The translations under genes were made by a program, and so were the position numbers. Of a stretch of 64,000 nt of DNA, positions 7,116-15,763 are shown piece by piece (the first letter of the stretch is position 1; each line of letters begins with the position of its first letter). The stretch spans positions 1 through 64,000 of the forward strand of contig JNWL01000012.1 of assembly GCA_000716465.1 (NCBI GenBank), given 5' to 3'. This DNA comes from Streptomyces bikiniensis (lineage in GTDB: Bacteria; Actinomycetota; Actinomycetes; Streptomycetales; Streptomycetaceae). The notes below the pieces were generated by a model, which saw only the letters and a list, made by a program, of their open reading frames with translations, ran no database searches and was not told where the DNA came from.

Positions 7116-8429
7116 ATGAGTACACGGATCGTGGTGGTCGGGGGCGGGACGGCGGGCGCCCGGCTCGCCCGGCGCCTGCCCGTCACCCTCCTCGGCGAGG
7201 AGCCGCACGCACCGTACAACAGGGTGCTGCTCGCCGACGTCCTCGCCGGGCGGTACGCCCCCGAGGTGATCGCCCTGCCCGGGACCCGCGAGCCGGCCCG
7301 GCTCGGGACGCGGGCGGTGCGGATCGACCGGGCGGCCCGGACGGTGGAGTGCGCGGACGGCTCGCGCGTCGGCTACGACCGGCTGGTCCTGGCGACGGGC
7401 TCCAACCCGGTGCTGCCCCCGCTGCGCGGACTGCGCGGGGCGGCCCTTCCGGCGGGCGTCCACCCCTTCCGCACGATCGACGACTGCCTGGCGCTGCGCG
7501 CGGCGGTACGGCCCGGAGTGCGGGCCGTGGTCGTCGGCGGCGGGCTCCTCGGGGTGTCGGCGGCCCGCGCGCTCGCGGAGGCCGGCGCGGACGTGGTCCT
7601 CGCCCAGCAGGGCGAGCGCCTGATGGAGCGCCAGCTGGACGTCCACGCGTCGGCGCTGCTCCGGGAGCACGTCGAGTCGCTGGGTGTCGAGGTGCACACC
7701 GAGTGCCGGGTCGGCGGCCTGCGGCAGCGGGACGGGGCGGTCACGGCGGTCGAACTCGCCGACGGCTTCGTGCTCGACGCCCGGGTCGTGGTCCTGGCCT
7801 GCGGGGTGCGGCCCCGGGTGGCCCTGGCCCGGGAGGCGGGGCTCGACGTCGCCACCGGGATCGTGGTGGACGACGAGCTGCGGACCTCCGACCCGCTGAT
7901 CCACGCGGTGGGCGACTGCGCGGAGCACGCGGGCCGGGTGTACGGGCTCGCGGGCCCGGCGCTCGAACAGGCGGACGCACTGGCGGAGGTGCTGGCGAGG
8001 GAGACCGGGGCCGGGGCCTCCGACGCGCCCGCGTCCGGCACCACCGGAGCCACCGGAGCCACCGGCACCACCGGCACCACCGACACCACCGGCACCACCG
8101 ACACCGCTGGCACCACCGACACCGCTGGAGCCCCGCCCGCCTACACCGGCACCCGCGCCCTCACCCGGCTCACCCTCACCGGCCCGCGCCCGCTCGACCT
8201 GGCCGCCTTCGGCGAGGTCACCGCGCGGCCGGGCGACGACACCGTCCAGCTCACCGACCCCACCCGCGGCGCGTACCGCAAGGTCGTCGTCCGGGGCGAC
8301 CGGCTCGTCGGGGGCGTCCTCCTCGGCGACCTGGCCGCGGTCGGCGCGCTCGCCCGGGCCTGGGAGGGCGACGAAGCCCTCCCGGAGGCCCCCCTGCTCC
8401 ACCTGCTCACCCACGACGGAGGCTCCTGA
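7116..8429 (+). CDS. FAD/NAD(P)-dependent oxidoreductase of the nitrite reductase operon (NirB N-terminal-like)
   Basis: This 437-residue pyridine nucleotide-disulfide oxidoreductase resembles the N-terminal third of NirB. It has an FAD motif VVVGGGTAGARLARRL at residues 6-21, the LVLATGSNPV motif near 95, an NAD-binding VVVGGGLLGVSAARAL near 142, and the GDCAEH FAD segment. A Thr/Gly/Ala-rich insert (about residues 308-340) separates the C-terminal domain, which resembles the end of the NirB reductase module. Its stop is 1 bp before nirB. It probably supplies electrons to nitrite reduction as an accessory reductase. The corresponding S. coelicolor gene was, from memory, named nirB-like. The ATG has no strong ribosome site. 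Confidence 0.82.
   Translation: MSTRIVVVGGGTAGARLARRLPVTLLGEEPHAPYNRVLLADVLAGRYAPEVIALPGTREPARLGTRAVRIDRAARTVECADGSRVGYDRLVLATGSNPVLPPLRGLRGAALPAGVHPFRTIDDCLALRAAVRPGVRAVVVGGGLLGVSAARALAEAGADVVLAQQGERLMERQLDVHASALLREHVESLGVEVHTECRVGGLRQRDGAVTAVELADGFVLDARVVVLACGVRPRVALAREAGLDVATGIVVDDELRTSDPLIHAVGDCAEHAGRVYGLAGPALEQADALAEVLARETGAGASDAPASGTTGATGATGTTGTTDTTGTTDTAGTTDTAGAPPAYTGTRALTRLTLTGPRPLDLAAFGEVTARPGDDTVQLTDPTRGAYRKVVVRGDRLVGGVLLGDLAAVGALARAWEGDEALPEAPLLHLLTHDGGS
8036..8136. repeat. In-frame Thr/Gly-coding short repeats
   Basis: Tandem 9-bp and 18-bp repeats of the type GGCACCACCGACACCACC encode a run of TG, TT, TD and TA residues inside the FAD reductase. All changes keep the frame. The tract forms a flexible linker between the nucleotide-binding core and the C-terminal domain, and its length probably varies between strains. 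Confidence 0.8.
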
Positions 8430-8430
8430 C

Positions 8431-10995
8431 ATGAGCGCTGACGCTGACACGCGTGCCCGCACGAGCGCCGGTACGGCCGCGCACACCCCGACGATCGTCC
8501 TGGTCGGCCACGGAATGGTCGGACAGCGCTTCCTGGAGGCGCTCGCCGACCGCGGCGTCACCCGGCGGGCCCGGATCGTGGTCCTCTGCGAGGAGCCGCG
8601 CCCGGCCTACGACCGCGTCCAGCTCACCTCGTACTTCTCCGGGAGGACCCCCGACGACCTCTCCGTGGTCGGGGCGGGGTTCATGGAGGAGCACGGCATC
8701 GAGCTGTACGTGGGGGACGCGGCCGAGTCGGTGGACCGGGCGGCCCGGACGGTCACCGCCCGCTCGGGCCGGGTCTTCGCGTACGACACGCTCGTCCTGG
8801 CCACCGGCTCGTACCCCTTCGTCCCGCCGGTGCCCGGCAGGGACGCCCGGGGCTGCTTCGTCTACCGCACGATCGAGGACCTGCTCGCGATCGAGGAGTA
8901 CGCGAAGACGGCGACGACCGGCGCGGTGGTCGGCGGCGGGCTGCTCGGTCTGGAGGCGGCGGGCGCGCTCAAGGGCCTCGGCCTGGAGACGCACGTGGTG
9001 GAGTTCGCGCCGCGCCTGATGCCGGTGCAGGTGGACGAGGGCGGCGGCGCGGCCCTGCTGCGCACGATCGAGCGGATGGGGCTGAGCGTCCACACGGGGA
9101 CGGGGACGCAGGAGGTCGTGACGGCGGACGGCGCCGTGACGGGCATGCGGCTGTCGGACGGCTCCGAACTGGACGTGGACATGGTCGTGTTCTCGGCGGG
9201 CGTACGGCCCCGGGACCAGCTGGCCCGGGACTGCGGCCTGGCCGTGGGCGAGCGCGGCGGCATCGCCGTGGACGAGCGGTGCCGGACCTCGGACCCGGCG
9301 GTCTTCGCGATCGGGGAGTGCGCGCTCGCGGTCGACGGGCGGGTCTACGGCCTGGTGGCGCCGGGCTACGAGATGGCGCAGACGGTGGCGGCGGTCCTCT
9401 CGGAAGAAGTGGACGAGGAGGACCGGGGGTTCACGGGCGCCGACGTGTCGACCAAGCTGAAGCTGCTCGGCGTGGACGTGGCATCGTTCGGTGACGCGCA
9501 CGGCACGGCCGAGGGCTGTCTGGACGTCGTGTACTCCGACTCCCGCTCGGGCGTCTACAAGAAGCTGGTGGTGGACGGCGAGGGCGTGCTGCTCGGCGGC
9601 GTGCTGGTCGGTGACGCCGACTCGTACGGGCTGCTGAGGCCGCTGACCGGTACGGTGCCGCCCGTCTCCCCCGAGCAGCTGGTGCTTCCGGCGGGCGCGG
9701 GCGCGCCGGTGGCGCTCGGCCCGTCGGCGCTGCCGGACGAGGCGGTGATCTGCTCCTGCCACAACGTCACGAAGCACGCGATCGGCCAGTGCTCCTCGCT
9801 CGCCAAGGTGAAGAAGTGCACCAAGGCCGGTACGGGCTGCGGCAGTTGCGTGAAGGTGATCGAGAAGCTGCTGCCGGCCCCCGCCGACCAGGGGCTCTGC
9901 GGCTGCTTCCCGTACGGCAGGAGCGAGCTGTACGAGATCGCCCGCACCCTGCGCGTGACCTCGTTCGCCGCGCTGCTCGACTCGCACGGGCGGCCGGAGG
10001 CGCGGGGCGGGGAGGGCTGCGAGGTCTGCAAGCCGACCGTGGGCTCGATCCTGGCAAGCCTCAACAACGGCTACATCCTGGACGGCGAGCAGGCCTCCCT
10101 CCAGGACACCAACGACCACTTCCTCGCCAACATGCAGCGCAACGGCTCCTACTCGGTGGTGCCGCGCATCCCCGGCGGCGAGATCACCCCGGACAAGCTG
10201 ATCGTGATCGGCGAGGTGGCCCGGGACTACGGCCTCTACACGAAGATCACCGGCGGTCAGCGGATCGACCTGTTCGGCGCGCGGGTGGACCAGCTCCCGG
10301 CGATCTGGACGCGGCTCGTGGACGCGGGCTTCGAGTCGGGGCACGCGTACGGCAAGGCGCTGCGCACGGTGAAGTCCTGCGTCGGGCAGACCTGGTGCCG
10401 GTACGGCGTGCAGGACTCGGTGAGGATGGCGATCCAGCTGGAGCTGCGCTACCGGGGCCTGCGCTCGCCGCACAAGCTGAAGTCGGCGGTCTCGGGCTGC
10501 GCCCGCGAGTGCGCCGAGGCGCAGTCGAAGGACTTCGGGGTCATCGCGACGGCGAACGGCTGGAACCTGTACGTCGGCGGGAACGGCGGCGCGACCCCGC
10601 GCCACGCGGACCTGCTGGCCCAGGACCTGTCGGACGCCGAACTGGTCCGGCTGATCGACCGGTTCCTGATGTTCTACATCCGGACGGCGGACCGGCTGGA
10701 GCGGACCTCGACCTGGCTGGAGCGCCTGGAGGGCGGGCTCGACCACCTCAGGGACGTGGTGGTGCACGACTCGCTCGGGCTCTGCGACGAGCTGGAGTCC
10801 CTGATGGCGGCGCACGTCGACGCCTACCAGGACGAGTGGGCGCAGACCCTGGACGACCCGGAGCGGCTGCGGCGCTTCGTCTCCTTCGTGAACGCCCCGG
10901 ACGCGCCGGACCCCTCGGTCCGGTTCGTGCCGGAGCGCGACCAGATCAAGCCGGACCTGACGTTCCTCACCCTGGAAGGGGTCGCCTCCCGATGA
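8431..10995 (+). CDS. nirB: Assimilatory nitrite reductase [NAD(P)H], large subunit
   Basis: This 854-residue enzyme reduces nitrite to ammonium in the cytoplasm. Its parts, in order, are an FAD/NAD(P)H reductase domain (1-400), a BFD-like [2Fe-2S] domain with CSCHNVTK and GCGSC cysteines (about 439-480), a ferredoxin-like half domain, and the sirohaem/[4Fe-4S] domain. The last carries the CVGQTWC (C-x5-C, near 650) and CAREC (C-x3-C, near 690) ligands. All expected ligands are present and the length is normal. The ATG is 1 bp after the upstream stop, and the TGA overlaps the nirD ATG, so the three genes form one operon, probably under GlnR. Confidence 0.97.
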   Translation: MSADADTRARTSAGTAAHTPTIVLVGHGMVGQRFLEALADRGVTRRARIVVLCEEPRPAYDRVQLTSYFSGRTPDDLSVVGAGFMEEHGIELYVGDAAESVDRAARTVTARSGRVFAYDTLVLATGSYPFVPPVPGRDARGCFVYRTIEDLLAIEEYAKTATTGAVVGGGLLGLEAAGALKGLGLETHVVEFAPRLMPVQVDEGGGAALLRTIERMGLSVHTGTGTQEVVTADGAVTGMRLSDGSELDVDMVVFSAGVRPRDQLARDCGLAVGERGGIAVDERCRTSDPAVFAIGECALAVDGRVYGLVAPGYEMAQTVAAVLSEEVDEEDRGFTGADVSTKLKLLGVDVASFGDAHGTAEGCLDVVYSDSRSGVYKKLVVDGEGVLLGGVLVGDADSYGLLRPLTGTVPPVSPEQLVLPAGAGAPVALGPSALPDEAVICSCHNVTKHAIGQCSSLAKVKKCTKAGTGCGSCVKVIEKLLPAPADQGLCGCFPYGRSELYEIARTLRVTSFAALLDSHGRPEARGGEGCEVCKPTVGSILASLNNGYILDGEQASLQDTNDHFLANMQRNGSYSVVPRIPGGEITPDKLIVIGEVARDYGLYTKITGGQRIDLFGARVDQLPAIWTRLVDAGFESGHAYGKALRTVKSCVGQTWCRYGVQDSVRMAIQLELRYRGLRSPHKLKSAVSGCARECAEAQSKDFGVIATANGWNLYVGGNGGATPRHADLLAQDLSDAELVRLIDRFLMFYIRTADRLERTSTWLERLEGGLDHLRDVVVHDSLGLCDELESLMAAHVDAYQDEWAQTLDDPERLRRFVSFVNAPDAPDPSVRFVPERDQIKPDLTFLTLEGVASR

Positions 10996-11378
10996 AGACG
11001 CCCGAACCGCGGAAGACGCCCGAACCGCTGAAGACGCTCGAACTGTCCCTCTCCCCCGAGTCCTGGATGACCGTCTGCGAGGAGAGCCGGCTGACCCCGG
11101 GCCGCGGCGTGGCGGTGCTGCTGCCGGACGGCCGGCAGGCGGCGGTCTTCCGGGACCGGTCGGGCCGGACGTACGCGATCGACAACCGCGACCCGTTCAC
11201 GGGGGCGCAGGTGCTCTCCCGGGGGCTGATCGGCTCGGCGGGCGGACGCCCGTTCGTGGCCTCGCCGCTCCTGAAGCAGCGGTTCGACCTGGAGACGGGC
11301 CGCTGCCTGGACGACGAGGAGGTCGCGGTGGCGGTGTATCCGGTGCGTGCGGTCCAGCTCGATCCGGCGCTCCCCTAA
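10992..11378 (+). CDS. nirD: Nitrite reductase [NAD(P)H], small subunit
   Basis: The 128-residue partner of NirB has a Rieske-like beta fold. Like most NirD proteins it lacks the Cys/His cluster ligands of true Rieske proteins (RGLIGSAGGRPFVASPLLKQRFDL replaces the cluster region). The first 15 residues hold a duplicated PEPRKTPE/PEPLKT stretch. The ATG overlaps the nirB TGA as ATGA, so translation is coupled. Confidence 0.93.
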   Translation: MKTPEPRKTPEPLKTLELSLSPESWMTVCEESRLTPGRGVAVLLPDGRQAAVFRDRSGRTYAIDNRDPFTGAQVLSRGLIGSAGGRPFVASPLLKQRFDLETGRCLDDEEVAVAVYPVRAVQLDPALP

Positions 11379-11383
11379 GGAAC

Positions 11384-11413
11384 TTGACCGATCGTTCCAG
11401 ATAAATCTAGGGT
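11384..11413 (+). promoter_or_regulatory. Promoter and operator of the TetR gene
   Basis: The -35 TTGACC (11384-11389) and -10 TAGGGT (11408-11413) are 18 bp apart. The predicted start coincides with the GTG at 11420, so the mRNA would be leaderless. The site TTGACCGATCGTTCC (11384-11398), with the imperfect palindrome GACCGATCGTTC, covers the -35. The same site, inverted, lies before the SDR gene at 12074, which marks it as the operator of this TetR protein. Confidence 0.75.
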
Positions 11414-11419
11414 CATGTC

Positions 11420-12004
11420 GTGGCCAGGACCAAGGAATTCGATCCGGACGCCGCGCTCCGGGCAGCCCTCGAACTGTTCTGGGCGCGCGGCTACGAGGCG
11501 ACGACGATGGCGGACCTCGTGGAGCACCTCGGGGTGGGCCGCGCCAGCATCTACGCGACCTTCGGGAGCAAGCACGAGCTGTACCTGAAGGCGCTGGACC
11601 GGTACGCCGAGAGCCAGGACCCCCGGCTCGTCGAGGAGCTGTCCGCGCCGGGCCCCGCCCTGCCGGCCGTCCGGGCGCTCGTCCGCCGCTTCGCCGCCGA
11701 GGCGGCGACCGACGGGGAGCGCCTGACCGGCTGTTTCGTCACCAACTCGGCGGCGGAGCTGGGGCCGCACGACACGGCGGTGGCCCGCCGGGTCGAACTG
11801 AGCTGGGAGCAGCTGGAGACGCTGCTGCACGCGGCGCTCGTCCGGGCCCGCGCCGGGGGCGAGCTCCCGGCCGGCCGCGATCCGCGCGCGCTGGCCCGGA
11901 TGCTCCTGGTCCTGCTCCAGGGCGTCCGGGTGGTCGGCAAGGCGTCGAGCGACCCGGCCAGGGTGCGGGACGCGGCGGAACAGGCGCTGACCCTGCTGGA
12001 CTGA
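11420..12004 (+). CDS. TetR/AcrR family regulator
   Basis: This 194-residue repressor has an N-terminal helix-turn-helix (about residues 10-55, ending GRASIYATFGSKHELY) and a C-terminal ligand domain containing the CFVTNSAAELGPHD segment seen in the YcdE/YxaF-type branch. It starts with GTG, without a ribosome site, at the predicted transcription start. Matching operators upstream of this gene and of the downstream SDR gene indicate autoregulation and control of that dehydrogenase. A hairpin terminator separates the two genes. The inducer is unknown. Confidence 0.9.
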   Translation: MARTKEFDPDAALRAALELFWARGYEATTMADLVEHLGVGRASIYATFGSKHELYLKALDRYAESQDPRLVEELSAPGPALPAVRALVRRFAAEAATDGERLTGCFVTNSAAELGPHDTAVARRVELSWEQLETLLHAALVRARAGGELPAGRDPRALARMLLVLLQGVRVVGKASSDPARVRDAAEQALTLLD

Positions 12005-12034
12005 ACGATCCGCCGGCCTGGACGGTCCGGGGAC

Positions 12035-12054
12035 GGGCACCCTCGCGGGTGCCC
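12035..12054 (+). terminator. Terminator of the TetR gene
   Basis: A perfect 8-bp stem GGGCACCC/GGGTGCCC with loop TCGC is followed by a T-rich run (TTCCTTC). It lies 31 bp after the tetR stop and before the SDR promoter. Confidence 0.75.
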
Positions 12055-12073
12055 TTCCTTCGGTCCTCATATT

Positions 12074-12088
12074 GGAACGTACGGTCAA
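12074..12088 (+). promoter_or_regulatory. TetR operator of the SDR gene
   Basis: GGAACGTACGGTCAA is the reverse complement of TTGACCGTACGTTCC, which matches the operator before the tetR gene at 13 of 15 positions. The two mismatches are the central AT/TA bases, so the palindromic core is preserved. It lies 32 bp upstream of the SDR start. Confidence 0.75.
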
Positions 12089-12119
12089 GAATTTGCCGTC
12101 ACGACAGAAGGAGTCCCTC

Positions 12120-12884
12120 GTGTCCGCACGCTTCACCGATCGCGTCGTCCTCGTCACCGGAGCCGGTTCCGGTCTCGGCCGGGCCGTCGCGCTCGCCTTC
12201 GCCGCCGAGGGCGCGAAGGTCGTCGCCGCCGGACGCACGGCGGAGACGCTGGAGGAGACGGTCGCCCTGATCGGGGCCGCCGGGGGCACCGCCGCGGCGG
12301 TCACCGCCGACGTGACCGACGCCGACTCCACCCGGGAGCTGGTCCGGCGCACGGTCGAGCTCTTCGGCGGCCTGGACGTCGCCGTGAACAACGCGGGGAT
12401 CTTCCGGGGCGGCGGCCACAGCGCCGCCGACCTCCCCCTGGAGGACTGGAAGGCCCTGCTCGACGTCAACGTCACGGGGGTCCTGCACGCCCTCCAGGCC
12501 GAGGTGGCGCACATGCGGGCGCACGGCGGCGGGGCGATCGTGAACGTCTCGTCCAACCTGGGCGCGCACGTCCGGGTCCCCGGCGTCTCCGGCTACCAGG
12601 TCTCCAAGGCGGCGGTGTCGGCGCTGACCCGGGCCGCGGCCCTGGACCACGTCGGCGACGGGGTCCGGATCAACGCGGTCAGCCCCGGCGCCTCGGAGTC
12701 CACGATGTCGCTGCGGCCCGGCGAGACCGAGGCCGAGCGGGAGGTCCGGATGAAGGGCGAGTCGCCGCTGGGCCGGATCTCGTCCGCCGCGGAGGTGGCG
12801 GCGGCGGTCCTCTACCTCGCCTCGGACGCGGCCGGCTCCGCCGTCGGCACGGACCTCGTGGTCGACGGCGGCGTCGCGGCCTGA
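12120..12884 (+). CDS. Short-chain dehydrogenase/reductase (SDR)
   Basis: The 254-residue classical SDR has the cofactor motif TGAGSGLG (about residues 13-20), NNAG near 90, and the catalytic Ser-Tyr-Lys with the YQVSK segment near 160. The C-terminal VDGG motif is typical of the FabG-like group. The frame opens at 12072, but the GTG at 12120 (VSARFTDRV) has AAGGAG 8 nt upstream and gives the normal family length. A TetR operator precedes it, so it is probably induced with the linked regulator. The substrate is unknown. Confidence 0.9.
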   Translation: MSARFTDRVVLVTGAGSGLGRAVALAFAAEGAKVVAAGRTAETLEETVALIGAAGGTAAAVTADVTDADSTRELVRRTVELFGGLDVAVNNAGIFRGGGHSAADLPLEDWKALLDVNVTGVLHALQAEVAHMRAHGGGAIVNVSSNLGAHVRVPGVSGYQVSKAAVSALTRAAALDHVGDGVRINAVSPGASESTMSLRPGETEAEREVRMKGESPLGRISSAAEVAAAVLYLASDAAGSAVGTDLVVDGGVAA

Positions 12885-12904
12885 GTCCCCGCCCGGTCCG
12901 GGGC

Positions 12905-13318
12905 TCAGCCCTGGTCGGCGGCCGGGTCCATCCAGAAGACCTCCCAGTGGTGGCCGTCCAGGTCGGTGAAGGAGCGCCCGTACATGAAACCCATGTCCAT
13001 GGGCTCCTTCGCCGGCGTGCCACCGGCGGCGAGGGCCGCGTCGGCCAGCGCGTCCGCCTTCTCGCGGCTCTCGGCGCTCAGGGTGATCAGGACCTCGGTG
13101 GCCTTCGTGGCGTCGGAGATCTCCTTGCCCGGGGCGGTGAACTCCTTGAACTTCTTCTCGGTGAGCAGCATCGCGAAGATCGTGTCGCTGATGACGAGAC
13201 AGGCGGCGGTGTCGTCGCTGAACTGCGGGTTGAAGGAGTAGCCGAGCTTCTCGAAGAAGGCCTTGCTGGCGTCGAGGTCCTTCACGGGCAGGTTCACGAA
13301 GATCATCTGCGGGGCCAT
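12905..13318 (-). CDS. VOC family (glyoxalase/bleomycin-resistance-like) protein
   Basis: This 137-residue protein has the paired beta-alpha-beta-beta-beta modules of the vicinal oxygen chelate fold. It begins MIFVNLPVKDLDASKAFFEKLGY and ends with FTDLDGHHWEVFWMDP, which carries a typical metal Glu and the GHHWE segment. This subgroup is often annotated as a lactoylglutathione lyase-like protein, but the activity is unproven. It is transcribed toward the SDR gene, with 20 bp between the stops. Confidence 0.88.
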   Translation of the reverse strand: MAPQMIFVNLPVKDLDASKAFFEKLGYSFNPQFSDDTAACLVISDTIFAMLLTEKKFKEFTAPGKEISDATKATEVLITLSAESREKADALADAALAAGGTPAKEPMDMGFMYGRSFTDLDGHHWEVFWMDPAADQG

Positions 13319-13481
13319 GGCGTTCTCTCTTCCTCGGTCGGCCGGCCCGCTCGGTGCGGTTCCGGCGCTTTCAAGAGGTAGGACGGGGACGCCGCCCGGA
13401 ACTCATCGCCGTTCCGGAAAGAATTTTTTCGCCCGGCCCGGCCCGCCGAGGTCGGGTGGGGTCGGGCGGGGTCGGGCGGGG

Positions 13482-13958
13482 TCAGGCGACGGTACGCAGC
13501 CGGAGGGCCGCCAGGGGGACGAACCCGCCGTTTCCGCCCCCCGTGGACGCGTCGGGCCCGGCGAGCCGCCGCAGCATGGCCAGGGCGATCCGCTCCCCCT
13601 GCGCCTTGGCCCGCTCGGCCCGCGGCCCCGCGTGGAGGCCGTCGACGGAGGCGCGCCAGAGCTGCACCCAGCGCCCGAAGTGGGCGGCGGTGAGCGGCCG
13701 GACGGCGTGGAGGGCGGCGTGCGGCGCGAAGGCGTCCCGCCCGTAGGAGGCGGTACGGAACAGGGCCCGCTCCCAGAAGTCGGTGATCCCCGGCAGGTGC
13801 GCCTCCAGATCGGTCCCGGCGACCTCCGTGAAGAAGGGCCCGACGAGCGGATCGGCGAAGGCCTCGCCGTAGAAGCGGCGCAGCAGCACGTCGAGGTCGG
13901 CGCGGTCGCGGATGTCGCGGGTCGCGCGGGTCTCCCTGGTCTCCCTGGCGGCGGACAT
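13482..13958 (-). CDS. Truncated globin, group III-like
   Basis: The 158-residue protein reads RADLDVLLRRFYGEAFADPLVGPFFTEV, then LEAHLPGITDFWERALF, and continues to AHFGRWVQLWRASVDGL, where the FGRW region follows the proximal His. This matches group III bacterial haemoglobins. These bind oxygen or NO in the cytoplasm and are linked to redox or NO tolerance. The start at ATG 13958 follows a GGGGGAG site. The first dozen residues are a degenerate ET-R repeat. The frame is open far upstream, but that part belongs to a different, damaged gene. Confidence 0.82.
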   Translation of the reverse strand: MSAARETRETRATRDIRDRADLDVLLRRFYGEAFADPLVGPFFTEVAGTDLEAHLPGITDFWERALFRTASYGRDAFAPHAALHAVRPLTAAHFGRWVQLWRASVDGLHAGPRAERAKAQGERIALAMLRRLAGPDASTGGGNGGFVPLAALRLRTVA

Positions 13959-13989
13959 GCCCCCAGTCTCCCCCGGACCGGGCGGCTCC

Positions 13990-14357
13990 CCCAGTGCCGA
14001 AGGTCCCGGGCCCCGCGCCCGGCCCCGCTGCCCGGGCCTCGGTCGTCCGCCGCGCTCCAGCGGTGCAGCGTCCCGCCCTCGTCGTACGTGAGCCGGGTGC
14101 CGTCGCCGTCCGGGCTCGCCGAGGCGCCGCCCCGGCCCCGGTCCGGCCAGGGCATCGGGAGGACGGCCGAGGGCGCCGACTCCCCCGCGAACAGGTCCTC
14201 CAGGTCGTGGACCTCCGGGTCGTCGCCGTGGAGGAGCGGGGCGCGGTGGGGCGTCCCGGCGGATCTCGAGGGCGGTGCCCCGGACCAGGGACGCGGCGCC
14301 CGGCAGCCGTACCGAGTCGAGCGGGCGGGCGCGGACCGGCCGCACGGTGACGGACAC
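13990..14357 (-). pseudogene. Frameshifted or truncated gene remnant
   Basis: From a GTG at 14357 the frame reads VSVTVRPVRARPLDSV and on to ALEIRRDAP. Near 14250 coding character jumps to another frame, which reads LLHGDDPEVHDLEDLFAGES, then VLPMPWPD, then RLTYDEGGTLHRWSAADDRG. Both halves have normal amino-acid composition and third-position GC only in these frames. A single one-base indel joins them. No clear stop or ribosome site is seen, and the C-terminal part runs into the globin promoter. I do not recognise the family. The alternative explanations are a sequencing error or two unrelated open frames. Confidence 0.4.
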
Positions 14358-14608
14358 GGTCCGAAGGCAACGCCCACCACCGACAGCCCGCCCCCGGCCC
14401 CGGCCTGCTCCAGCCGCCCCCGGCCTCCTCCGGTCACCCCCATGCCCCCCCCCGCATCCCGGCCTCCTCCGGTCGCCCCGCACCCGCCGTCTCCCCTTCA
14501 CCGCTCGTTGGCGCCCCGTCAACTCCCCGCTCCTAGGTTCCGGAGACGCGCGACCCCGGCGCCGACCGGTGCGGCGGGGCGGTTCACCATCCTTCTCGGG
14601 AGTGAGAC

Positions 14609-15763
14609 GTGGAGCGACGCGGTTTCCTGCGCGGAGCGGTCATCGGTACCTCGGCCGCCGCCTTCGGCGGCAGCCTGTGGCACGGTGCGGCCTTCGCCGC
14701 CCCGGCCCAGCCCGGCACCGGCCCCTACGGGGCGCTCGGCCCGGCGGACGCGAACGGCATCCAGCTTCCGGCCGGGTTCACCAGCCGGGTGATCGCCCGG
14801 TCCGGCCAGACGGTCAGCGGCACCTCGTACACCTGGCACAGCGCCCCCGACGGCGGCGCCTGCTTCGTCGACGGCACCGGCTGGATCTACGTCTCGAACT
14901 CGGAGATCAACCCCAACGGCGGCGCGAGCGCGGTGAGGTTCAACGCGTCGGGCACGATCACCGGCGCGTACCGCATCCTCTCCGGCACCCGGCAGAACTG
15001 CGCGGGCGGCGCCACCCCGTGGAACACCTGGCTGTCCTGCGAGGAGGTGTCCCTCGGGTACGTCTACGAGTCGAACCCGTGGGGCGGCACGGCGTACCGC
15101 CGGGACGCGATGGGCCGCTTCAAGCACGAGGCGGCGGCGGCCGACCCGGTCCGCAGGGCGATCTACCTGACCGAGGACGAGTCGAACGGCTGCTTCTACC
15201 GCTTCCTGCCCACCACCTGGGGCAACCTCTCCTCCGGCACCCTCCAGGTCCTCAAGGCGTCCACGGCCACCTCCGGCACCTTCACCTGGCAGAACGTGCC
15301 GGACCCGGACGGTTCCCCGACCGCCACCCGCGACCAGGTCTCCGGCGCCAAGCGCTTCAACGGCGGCGAGGGCTGCTACTACGCGGACGACACCGTCTGG
15401 TTCACCACCAAGGGCGACAACCGGGTCTGGCAGGTCAACCTCGCCGCCGGCACGTACGAGCTGGCCTACGACGACTCGCTGGTCTCCGGCGGCGCCCCGC
15501 TGACCGGCGTCGACAACGTCACCGGCACCTCCTCCGGCGACCTGTACGTCGCCGAGGACGGCGGGAACATGGAGATCTGCGTCATCACCCCGGACGACGT
15601 CGTCGCCCCGTTCCTGCGGATCAACGGCCAGTCCGGTTCGGAGATCACCGGACCGGCCTTCTCCCCCGACGGCAGGCGGCTGTACTTCTCCAGCCAGCGG
15701 GGCACGAGCGGCAGCTCCTCGGGCGGCATCACCTACGAGGTGACCGGCCCGTTCCGCGCGTAG
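14609..15763 (+). CDS. Tat-exported PhoX-family (DUF839) protein
   Basis: The 384-residue protein starts MERRGFLRGAV, a twin-arginine signal with a hydrophobic stretch and an AFA-AP cleavage region near 31. The mature part is a beta-propeller-like DUF839/PhoX domain with LTEDESNGCFYRFLP and YVAEDGGNMEICV segments, where PhoX enzymes carry metal-binding acidic residues. PhoX proteins are calcium/iron-dependent phosphatases, and actinobacterial relatives are often of unproven activity. The GTG start has GGGAG 5 nt upstream. One GGTTCACC half-site (14581-14588) is present, but not the paired repeats of a Pho box. The 3' end overlaps the convergent regulator gene by 31 bp. Confidence 0.85.
   Translation: MERRGFLRGAVIGTSAAAFGGSLWHGAAFAAPAQPGTGPYGALGPADANGIQLPAGFTSRVIARSGQTVSGTSYTWHSAPDGGACFVDGTGWIYVSNSEINPNGGASAVRFNASGTITGAYRILSGTRQNCAGGATPWNTWLSCEEVSLGYVYESNPWGGTAYRRDAMGRFKHEAAAADPVRRAIYLTEDESNGCFYRFLPTTWGNLSSGTLQVLKASTATSGTFTWQNVPDPDGSPTATRDQVSGAKRFNGGEGCYYADDTVWFTTKGDNRVWQVNLAAGTYELAYDDSLVSGGAPLTGVDNVTGTSSGDLYVAEDGGNMEICVITPDDVVAPFLRINGQSGSEITGPAFSPDGRRLYFSSQRGTSGSSSGGITYEVTGPFRA

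Noticed and set aside
14581..14588. Pho box before the PhoX-like gene
   Set aside because: Only one GTTCACC half-site is present; PhoP sites need 11-bp spaced direct repeats.
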